NCBI GenBank assembly: GCA_021160155.1
Contig: JAGHDB010000278.1
Coordinates: 1 to 5,807, forward strand
Length of the DNA stretch: 5,807 bases
Origin: Bacteroidales bacterium
GTDB taxonomy: Bacteria > Bacteroidota > Bacteroidia > Bacteroidales > UBA12481
Reading direction: 5' to 3'
Each line of letters starts with the position of its first letter. The first letter of the stretch is position 1. Positions 1-5,807 of the stretch are shown here, piece by piece. The translations under genes were made by a program, and so were the position numbers. The notes beneath the pieces were generated by a model, which worked only from the letters and a program-made list of their open reading frames with translations, was not told where the DNA came from and did not search any database.

Positions 1-312
1 AAAAAGGCACCCGGCGTAACCGTTTGGGTGGTTCCGGGATCTAAACAGGTTGAAAAGCAGGCTGTTGAAGAAGGGATTGACCGCGTGCTGCAAGAAGCCG
101 GAATGGCACTGAGGCAACCCGGATGCTCGGCCTGCCTGGCTATGAACGAAGATAAAATCCCCGCGGGAAAATATTGTGTCTCAACTTCTAACAGGAATTT
201 TGAAGGCCGCCAGGGTCCGGGTTCCAGAACACTCCTGGCCAGTCCGCTTACGGCCGCTGCAGCTGCCGTTACCGGCGTTATTACCGATTTCCGGACAATT
301 GGTATTCGATGA
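1..312 (+). CDS. leuC: 3-isopropylmalate dehydratase large subunit, C-terminal fragment (5' end outside window)
   Basis: This is the last 103 codons of the large subunit of isopropylmalate isomerase, which with LeuD converts 2-isopropylmalate to 3-isopropylmalate in the cytoplasm during leucine synthesis. The reading frame is open from base 1 and ends at TGA 310-312, so the gene runs in from the left; a GTG at 28 is an internal Val codon, not a start. The fragment shows the family's GCSACLAMN motif, with cysteine codons at 124-126 and 133-135 that correspond to two of the three ligands of the [4Fe-4S] cluster; the third lies off the window. It also shows the conserved [12 protein letters not shown] block and the alanine-rich end typical of LeuC. 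The gene leads into leuD after 31 bases, as expected for two subunits of one enzyme. No break or frameshift is visible in the part present. Confidence 0.96.
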   Translation, partial: KKAPGVTVWVVPGSKQVEKQAVEEGIDRVLQEAGMALRQPGCSACLAMNEDKIPAGKYCVSTSNRNFEGRQGPGSRTLLASPLTAAAAAVTGVITDFRTIGIR

Positions 313-343
313 TCCGTAACAATTAGATTGATATTACTCCATC

Positions 344-949
344 ATGGCTTATGCACCGTTACAAATGATTATTTCACCGGTGGTTGCGCTGCCGGTCGAA
401 AATGTGGATACCGATCAGATTATCCCGGCACGCTTTCTGAAAGCTACAGACAAGTCGGGATTCGGTGAGAAACTCTTTTTCGACTGGAGGTTTTCTCCGG
501 ATGGGACACCCGATCCGGATTTTGTACTGAATCAAACGGGCGGAGAAGCGCAGATCCTGCTGGCAGGAACCAATTTCGGATGCGGATCTTCACGCGAACA
601 TGCGGCCTGGGCATTGTACGGTTATGGATTCAGGGTGGTGATTTCATCCGGCTTTGCCGATATCTTCAGAAATAATGCATACAATAACGGGCTCCTTCCT
701 GTGGAAGTAACACCCGGTGAACTGCACCGTTTGTTTGAAATATACCGTAATGCTCCGGAGGCCGCCTGGAGTGTGGACCTGCCCAATCAGCAACTTCTGA
801 CCGGTCGGGATGAGAAACCTTTTGGATTTACCATTAACCCGTTTCGGAAAACCTGCCTGCTGAACGGTCAGGATTTGGTGGATTACCTGGTTGAACGCAT
901 CCCGGTAGTTGAACAATTTGAAAATCAAAGAGATAATAATATTTATTAA
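344..949 (+). CDS. leuD: 3-isopropylmalate dehydratase small subunit
   Basis: This 201-residue protein has the usual length of LeuD and supplies the swivelling aconitase-type domain that completes the isomerase active site with LeuC. Visible signatures are NVDTDQIIPARFL at residues 20-32, which is the LeuD start block, and FGCGSSREHAAWAL at about 78-91. The second block contains the Ser-Arg-Glu loop (S83, R84, E85) that in aconitase-family enzymes contributes the catalytic serine and a substrate-binding arginine. SGFADIFRNNAYNNGLLPV at about 102-120 is also conserved. The ATG at 344 gives the family's expected N-terminal length. A second in-frame ATG at 365 (residue 8) would also leave all motifs intact, so the exact start is slightly uncertain. 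No Shine-Dalgarno sequence precedes it; the leader is A/T-rich. It sits between leuC (31 bases upstream) and leuB (2 bases downstream), so co-transcription is very likely. Confidence 0.97.
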   Translation: MAYAPLQMIISPVVALPVENVDTDQIIPARFLKATDKSGFGEKLFFDWRFSPDGTPDPDFVLNQTGGEAQILLAGTNFGCGSSREHAAWALYGYGFRVVISSGFADIFRNNAYNNGLLPVEVTPGELHRLFEIYRNAPEAAWSVDLPNQQLLTGRDEKPFGFTINPFRKTCLLNGQDLVDYLVERIPVVEQFENQRDNNIY

Positions 950-951
950 GA

Positions 952-2019
952 ATGGATTATACTATTGCATTGTTGTCCGGGGATGGGATCGGACCGGAAA
1001 TTATGGATGAAGCGGTAAAAGTTCTGGAGGCGGTGGCTCAACAGTTCGGTCATCATTTTACTTTTCATCCGGGGCTCATCGGCGGGGTGGCCATCCGCGA
1101 GACCGGTAATCCTTTTCCGGATGAGACGGCTCAAATTTGCCGTGAGGCGGATGCCATTCTTTTTGGCGCCATCGGGGATCCCAAATACGACCGCGACCCG
1201 GATGCTAAAATCCGCCCTGAACAAGGATTACTGGCAATGCGCAGGGAGTTGGGGCTCTTCGCGAATATCCGGCCGTTGAGGGTATATAAAGAGTTGTCAA
1301 CTCTTTCTCCGTTAAAAGAGGATCGCGTGGCCGGCACCGATTTGGTGATCGTACGTGAACTGACCGGCGGACTCTATTTCGGAGAACCTCGTGAACTGCG
1401 GGATAACGGTCGGGTGGCGGTAGATACCTGTTTGTATTCAATTAGTGAAATTGAGCGAATTGCACGTGTGGCATTTGAGCTGGCCCGGTTACGTCGCAAA
1501 AAGGTGACGCTGGTGGATAAAGCCAATGTGCTTGAAACTTCGCGGCTCTGGCGCCGTACGGTGAAACAGATGGCTCCCGGATACCCGGATATTGAGGTGG
1601 ATTTTCTTTATGTGGATAATGCTGCCATGCAATTGATTCTCAATCCGGCCCGGTTTGATGTGATCCTGACCGAGAATCTGTTTGGGGATATTCTGTCGGA
1701 TGAATCCAGTGTGATCAGCGGGTCAATCGGACTTTTACCCAGTGCTTCAATCGGAGAGGATGCGGCGCTTTTTGAACCTATTCACGGAAGTTATCCCGAA
1801 GGGACGGGAAAAAGTATTGCCAATCCCCTGGCCACCATCCTGTCGGCTGCTATGATGTTACGTATGGCCCTTCATCTCGGAGAAGAAGCCACATCGGTGG
1901 AACAAGCGGTGAATCAGGCTATTCAAAATGAAATACTTACTCCCGACTTGCCAACCAGGCATCCGAAAACAACCGGAGAAGTCGGAAATTTTGTTGCTCA
2001 GGCAATTTCAGGATACTGA
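952..2019 (+). CDS. leuB: 3-isopropylmalate dehydrogenase
   Basis: This 355-residue cytoplasmic enzyme oxidises and decarboxylates 3-isopropylmalate with NAD+, giving 2-oxoisocaproate, the precursor transaminated to leucine. The length is normal for the isocitrate/isopropylmalate dehydrogenase family. Motifs in order are LLSGDGIGPEIM (7-18), FGAIGDPKYD (71-80), substrate arginines R97, R107 and R135 (in VIVRELTGGLYFGE, with Y142), K190 in TLVDKANVLETSRLW, and the metal aspartates D222 (YVDNAAMQL), D246 and D250 (ENLFGDILSDESS). The nucleotide-binding loop HGSYPEGTGKSIANP spans 278-292. It has Pro-Glu where many NAD-dependent homologues have Pro-Asp. Residue roles are assigned from known family structures, not tested here. 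The gene starts 2 bases after the leuD stop, so translation is probably coupled. 2-isopropylmalate synthase (leuA) is not beside it in this window. The next gene, a fucosidase, follows on the same strand after 36 bases. Confidence 0.97.
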   Translation: MDYTIALLSGDGIGPEIMDEAVKVLEAVAQQFGHHFTFHPGLIGGVAIRETGNPFPDETAQICREADAILFGAIGDPKYDRDPDAKIRPEQGLLAMRRELGLFANIRPLRVYKELSTLSPLKEDRVAGTDLVIVRELTGGLYFGEPRELRDNGRVAVDTCLYSISEIERIARVAFELARLRRKKVTLVDKANVLETSRLWRRTVKQMAPGYPDIEVDFLYVDNAAMQLILNPARFDVILTENLFGDILSDESSVISGSIGLLPSASIGEDAALFEPIHGSYPEGTGKSIANPLATILSAAMMLRMALHLGEEATSVEQAVNQAIQNEILTPDLPTRHPKTTGEVGNFVAQAISGY

Positions 2020-2055
2020 AAAAACCTATAACTTGCAGCAAATAATTATTACTCT

Positions 2056-4287
2056 ATGAAATACTCATTAAAATTATTTCTGGTTCTTTCACTGGCAATT
2101 CCGGCTCTGACTGCCTGCCGTGAACAAAAACCCAAATCCAATTTTGTTAAAATTGATCCGAAAGATACTCCCGGGGAGATCATTGAAAAGGCAGCCCATA
2201 TTGTACCTTCGCCCAGGCAACTGGCCTGGCAGGATCTGGAGTTCACTGCCTTTGTACATTTTGGGATGAATACCTTTACCAACCGCGAATGGGGTACCGG
2301 CCAGGAAGATCCGGCCTTGTTCAATCCAACGGCATTTGATGCCACTCAGTGGGTATCGGTAATGAAAGAGGCCGGGATGAAAATGATCATTGCCACGGCC
2401 AAACACCACGACGGGTTTTGTCTCTGGCCTTCAAAATATACCGATCATTCGGTGAAAAGCTCTCCCTGGAAAGACGGTAAGGGAGATGTGGTGGGTGAAT
2501 TGGCCGAAGCCTGTCATCAGGGGGGGATGAAATTCGGTATATATCTTTCTCCCTGGGATCGTTATGAACCAACCTATGGTACAGAGCAATATAATGATCA
2601 TTTTGTCAATCAGTTAACAGAATTACTAACCCAATATGGTGAAGTGGATGAGGTATGGTTTGACGGGGCTTGTGGGGAGGGTCCCAACGGCAAGAAGCAG
2701 GTATATGACTGGACCCGTTATTACGAAACCATACGGGAATTACAACCTCAGGCGGTGATCGCCATCATGGGACCGGATGTCCGTTGGGTCGGTACCGAAT
2801 CGGGATACGGACGCGTTGCGGAGTGGTCGGTGATCCCGTATAGTGCCGTAAATACAGAATCCGTTGCTGATGCATCGCAACAGGAGCCATCCAACGGTGT
2901 TTTTATTCCCATGGGGGATAAAACAGCCCGCGACCTGGGCAGTCGTTCTAAGATATTGAAAGCATCTGCTTTAGTCTGGTATCCTTCTGAAGTGGATGTC
3001 TCCATCCGTCCCGGTTGGTTTTATCATGCCAGTCAGGATGACCGGGTAAAAACACCTGAGAAATTGCTGGATATCTGGTTCAGCTCTGTAGGGCGTAATT
3101 CACTCTTGCTGTTGAATGTACCCCCGGATCAACGTGGATTGATCCATGAAAATGATGTCAGGATCTTAAAAGAATTCAAAGCCGTACGGGATGCTGTTTT
3201 TGGGGAGAATCTGGCAGAGGGTGCCACGGTGAAAGCCAGTTCTTCCGCTGCGGGATTACATGCGGGAAATGTACTCATCCCCGGGCGTGAAAAATTCTGG
3301 ATGCCCCGTAAAGGGAAACTTGAAGCTAATCTGGAGTTTGATCTGCAGAAAGAGCAGACTATCGATTGTATCACGGTGCAGGAAAATATTGAATACGGAC
3401 AACGGGTCGAGCAGTTTTCATTGGAAGTATGGAAAAAGGAACGATGGCGTGAAGTTACACGGAGCACTACCATAGGGAATAAACGTTTGCTGCGCTTTTC
3501 ACCTCAAACCACCAACCGCGTTCGCCTGCGTATTTTACAAAGCAGGGCTACTCCGGCTATCAGTTTCGTGGGATTTCACAAGCGGCCGCCAGAGCTGAAA
3601 ATCAATCCGGGTTCCGGTGCGTTCATTGATTCGGTGAATGTCAGGATCTCTTCGGATTCCGAATCAAATAAGATCTATTATTCGCTGGATGGAACGGTGC
3701 CGGACGAATTCAGCCTGAAATATACCGGTCCTCTTACTTTTGAGAAAACCACGCATATTCGTGCCGTGGCTATTGACCACCGGGGTGTAAAAAGCTTTCT
3801 GAGGGAGGCAACTTTCACCAAGGCTGATTTTAAAATGACCTATCTTCATGCGCCAAGTGATAAATATCCGGGTCGTGACCAGTTGACCCTGATGGATGGC
3901 CGGAAAGGTTCAACCGATTTCGGTTCCGGTGCCTGGCTCGGATGGGAAGGGGATGACATGGTGGTTACGATTGATTATAAAACCAGGAAAAGTTTCAGGC
4001 GTATGGCAGCTGATTTTCTGAATGATACGGGCAGTTGGATTTTTCTGCCCAAAGAGGTGATTTTTGCGTATTCAAATGACGGCCGTCATTTTACTACGCT
4101 GGGCCGTTCAAAAAATACGCAGGCATGGGATCAGTTTACCGGCAGCCGCAAAGAATTTTCAGCCTCCGGTCATTTTCAGGCGAGATATGTCAGGATATCT
4201 GCAATTTCCATGGGTGTCTGTCCGAAAGGTCATGCAGGAGAAGGCGGTAAAGCCTGGGTGTTTTGCGATGAAATCACGGTAGAATAA
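2056..4287 (+). CDS. GH29 alpha-L-fucosidase lipoprotein with C-terminal beta-sandwich modules
   Basis: This 743-residue protein is predicted to remove terminal alpha-L-fucose from glycans by a retaining mechanism, outside the cytoplasm. Residues 1-20 form a lipoprotein signal peptide ending in the lipobox LTAC, with lipidated Cys21. The following residues (REQKPKS) are basic, not the acidic run of a surface-export signal, so a periplasm-facing anchor is plausible. The GH29 barrel spans about 45-375, with VHFGMNTF (67-74), AKHHDGFCLW (115-124) and EVWFDGACGEGPNGKK (199-214). D203 in WFDG is the expected nucleophile, and E248 in RWVGTESGYG is the likely acid/base by spacing. The VWFDGA-GEGPNG and RWVG-E-G blocks resemble GH29 subfamily B (alpha-1,3/1,4-fucosidases). 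Then come an F5/8 type C-like region (about 380-507), a chitobiase C-terminal-like domain (about 512-590, with YYSLDGTVPD) and a second F5/8 type C-like region (about 595-743). It lies 36 bases after leuB and converges on the next gene. The family call is firm; linkage specificity is inferred. Confidence 0.93.
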   Translation: MKYSLKLFLVLSLAIPALTACREQKPKSNFVKIDPKDTPGEIIEKAAHIVPSPRQLAWQDLEFTAFVHFGMNTFTNREWGTGQEDPALFNPTAFDATQWVSVMKEAGMKMIIATAKHHDGFCLWPSKYTDHSVKSSPWKDGKGDVVGELAEACHQGGMKFGIYLSPWDRYEPTYGTEQYNDHFVNQLTELLTQYGEVDEVWFDGACGEGPNGKKQVYDWTRYYETIRELQPQAVIAIMGPDVRWVGTESGYGRVAEWSVIPYSAVNTESVADASQQEPSNGVFIPMGDKTARDLGSRSKILKASALVWYPSEVDVSIRPGWFYHASQDDRVKTPEKLLDIWFSSVGRNSLLLLNVPPDQRGLIHENDVRILKEFKAVRDAVFGENLAEGATVKASSSAAGLHAGNVLIPGREKFWMPRKGKLEANLEFDLQKEQTIDCITVQENIEYGQRVEQFSLEVWKKERWREVTRSTTIGNKRLLRFSPQTTNRVRLRILQSRATPAISFVGFHKRPPELKINPGSGAFIDSVNVRISSDSESNKIYYSLDGTVPDEFSLKYTGPLTFEKTTHIRAVAIDHRGVKSFLREATFTKADFKMTYLHAPSDKYPGRDQLTLMDGRKGSTDFGSGAWLGWEGDDMVVTIDYKTRKSFRRMAADFLNDTGSWIFLPKEVIFAYSNDGRHFTTLGRSKNTQAWDQFTGSRKEFSASGHFQARYVRISAISMGVCPKGHAGEGGKAWVFCDEITVE

Positions 4288-4299
4288 ACCAAATAGAAA

Positions 4300-5807
4300 T
4301 TAATATCCGGCTGCCATACCGTCTTTTCTGGATTCGGAGGCCCCGTAATAAACTCCGTTTTTAACCATAATGGCCTGGTAACCCCCGTACGGTCCAAGGG
4401 CGAATTTTATTTTATGTCCCCGGTACATTAGTTCCCGGATAGTTGCATAAGGGATCCCTGATTCCACCTGTATATATCCGCCATCCTGCATTTTGCCACC
4501 GGTTGGCCGGGATGATCCGGTATGGTTGATCCGTGGTGCATCGCCGGCTTCCTGGAGATTCATGCCGAAGTCAATTAGATTTACAATGACCTGCACATGA
4601 CCCTGCGGTTGCATGGAACCACCCATCACACCGAAACTGATGAAGGGTTCTCCGTTTTTCGTGATAAAAGCAGGAATAATAGTGTGAAAAGGCCGTTTGC
4701 CGGGTGCATACACATTGAAATGCCCCTTCTCCAGGGAGAAGAGTTCTCCCCGATCCTGTAACACGAACCCCAGTCCGGTAGGCGTCATTCCGGATCCCAT
4801 TCCGCGATAATTACTCTGGATGAGCGAAACCATATTTCCCAGGCTATCTGCTACGGTCAAATAAATGGTATCCCCCTCTTTTAATTTTCCTGCCGGATAA
4901 CTTCTTGCCGCCCGGTGCATGTTGATGAGCGCCCGTCTTTCAGCAGCATACTTCTTGGATATTAACCGGTTAACCGGGATGTTATTAAAATCGGGATCTG
5001 CATAGTACCGGGCCCGGTCTTCATATGCCAGCTTTTTCGCTTCAACAAGAAGGTGAAGGTAATCCGCACTTCCGAATCCCATTTTTTCAATATCGTATCC
5101 TTCTAACAGATTCAGCATTTCGAGTGTCGCAATTCCCTGACCGTTCGGTGGAAGTTCCCATACTTCATATCCCCGGTAGGTAGTTGAGACCGGTTTAACC
5201 CATTCAGAATGGTGGTTTTTCAGATCCTCGTAAGAGAGAAATCCTCCGTTTTCTTTCATATACCGGTCAATGATCCTGGCAATTTTACCCCGGTAAAAAA
5301 CATCTCTTCCCTCTTTGGCAATCATTTCAAGCGTATGAGCAAGGTATGGATTTTTAAAGATTTCGCCTTTGGCAGGAGTATGTCCGTTAGGCATATATGT
5401 TTCTTTAAAACCCGGGAACCTTGCCAGTGCACGGGCTCCTCCCTTCATATAGAAAGCGATTACTTCAGATACCGGAAATCCTTCACGGGCATAATTGATG
5501 GCCGGCTGCAGGATCTTTTCCATCGGGAGGCTGCCAAACTTCCGGTGAAGTTCAAACCATCCGTCCACACATCCGGGTACCGACACAGGCAATGGCCCGG
5601 TTGCCGGAATTCTGGTATAATCCTTCTTTTTGAAATATTCCAGGGTTAGGGAGGCCGGGGATCTTCCGCTGCCATTCAATCCGTATAGTTTTTTGGTTTT
5701 GGCATCCCATACAATGGCGAAAAGATCGCCGCCAATGCCACTGCTGGTAGGTTCAACCAATCCCAGCATGGCATTGGCGGCAATAGCCGCATCAATGGCA
5801 TTGCCAC
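4300..5807 (-). CDS. gamma-glutamyltransferase family protein, N-terminus outside window
   Basis: This is an Ntn hydrolase of the gamma-glutamyltranspeptidase family, which typically hydrolyses or transfers the gamma-glutamyl group of glutathione or related amides and matures by self-cleavage into large and small subunits. The frame stays open past the first ATG (5767-5769) to the right edge, reading GNAIDAAIAANA and then MLGLVEP. That is the conserved family N-terminal block, so the ATG is internal and the true start and any signal peptide lie beyond 5807. Counting from that Met, SSGIGGDLF is at 9-17, GSGRSP with the likely substrate-binding Arg36 at 33-38, and LPPNGQG at 206-212. GDTIYLTVAD is at 299-308, with Thr301 (codon 4867-4869) aligning to the autocleavage nucleophile. 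GVMGGSMQPQGH is at 390-401. The segment before APGKRPFHTIIP is short, as in lidless members such as the YwrD-like group. Substrate is not determinable here. It converges on the fucosidase gene with a 12-base gap. Confidence 0.93.
   Translation of the reverse strand, partial: GNAIDAAIAANAMLGLVEPTSSGIGGDLFAIVWDAKTKKLYGLNGSGRSPASLTLEYFKKKDYTRIPATGPLPVSVPGCVDGWFELHRKFGSLPMEKILQPAINYAREGFPVSEVIAFYMKGGARALARFPGFKETYMPNGHTPAKGEIFKNPYLAHTLEMIAKEGRDVFYRGKIARIIDRYMKENGGFLSYEDLKNHHSEWVKPVSTTYRGYEVWELPPNGQGIATLEMLNLLEGYDIEKMGFGSADYLHLLVEAKKLAYEDRARYYADPDFNNIPVNRLISKKYAAERRALINMHRAARSYPAGKLKEGDTIYLTVADSLGNMVSLIQSNYRGMGSGMTPTGLGFVLQDRGELFSLEKGHFNVYAPGKRPFHTIIPAFITKNGEPFISFGVMGGSMQPQGHVQVIVNLIDFGMNLQEAGDAPRINHTGSSRPTGGKMQDGGYIQVESGIPYATIRELMYRGHKIKFALGPYGGYQAIMVKNGVYYGASESRKDGMAAGY

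Noticed and set aside
2020..2055. A promoter for the fucosidase based on TATAACTTG at 2027-2035.
   Set aside because: The match to the Bacteroidota -7 consensus TAxxTTTG needs an omitted base, and the nearest upstream TTG motifs (1990-1996) are too far away for a normal spacer.
3129..3473. A 114-codon open frame on the - strand inside the fucosidase gene.
   Set aside because: It lies wholly opposite a well-supported coding frame, and its translation has no recognisable domain.
4242..4255. A small AGGC...GCCT inverted repeat followed by a short T-rich run near the end of the fucosidase gene, considered as a terminator.
   Set aside because: The stem has only 4 base pairs with a 6-base loop and lies inside the coding region, so it is too weak to call.
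5209..5649. A 146-codon open frame on the + strand, antisense to the gamma-glutamyltransferase gene.
   Set aside because: The opposite strand shows a continuous, motif-rich family protein through this whole stretch. The antisense product shows no recognisable domain and is an ordinary shadow frame.
1..5807. Frequent CCGGAT/ATCCGG hexamers through the window, considered as a repeat or uptake-type signal.
   Set aside because: They fall within coding codons (Pro-Asp, Ser-Gly and similar), at irregular spacing and in varying frames and contexts. Codon and composition bias explains them well enough without genome-wide counts.

Overview
The window carries four protein-coding regions and almost no non-coding DNA. 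It reads as an ordinary chromosomal stretch of a member of the Bacteroidota, probably a Bacteroidales- or Marinilabiliales-like carbohydrate degrader. This placement is an inference. It rests on start codons with A/T-rich leaders and no purine-rich Shine-Dalgarno sequence, on a GH29 fucosidase lipoprotein carrying a chitobiase-type C-terminal domain and discoidin-like domains, and on the clustered leuC-leuD-leuB genes. No rRNA, tRNA or mobile gene is present to fix the lineage.

Region 1 (1-2019, + strand) is the end of a leucine biosynthesis operon: the last 103 codons of leuC (isopropylmalate isomerase large subunit), complete leuD (small subunit) and complete leuB (3-isopropylmalate dehydrogenase). 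LeuC and LeuD together isomerise 2-isopropylmalate to 3-isopropylmalate. LeuB then oxidises it to the direct precursor of 2-oxoisocaproate. The first-step gene leuA is not between leuD and leuB, so it must lie upstream of the window or elsewhere.

Region 2 (2056-4287, + strand) begins 36 bases after leuB. It encodes a 743-residue predicted lipoprotein with a GH29 alpha-L-fucosidase domain, two F5/8 type C-like beta-sandwich regions and a chitobiase/hexosaminidase C-terminal-like domain between them. It would act outside the cytoplasm on fucosylated glycans and has no evident metabolic link to leucine synthesis.

Region 3 (4300-5807, - strand) is a convergent gene, cut by the window's right edge, for a gamma-glutamyltransferase-family Ntn hydrolase. 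Only 12 bases separate its stop from the fucosidase stop.

I saw no CRISPR array, insertion sequence, RNA gene, riboswitch or strong terminator hairpin. I do not see a clearly novel system. The most useful observations are the fucosidase domain layout and its placement behind leuB, and the lidless-type gamma-glutamyltransferase.
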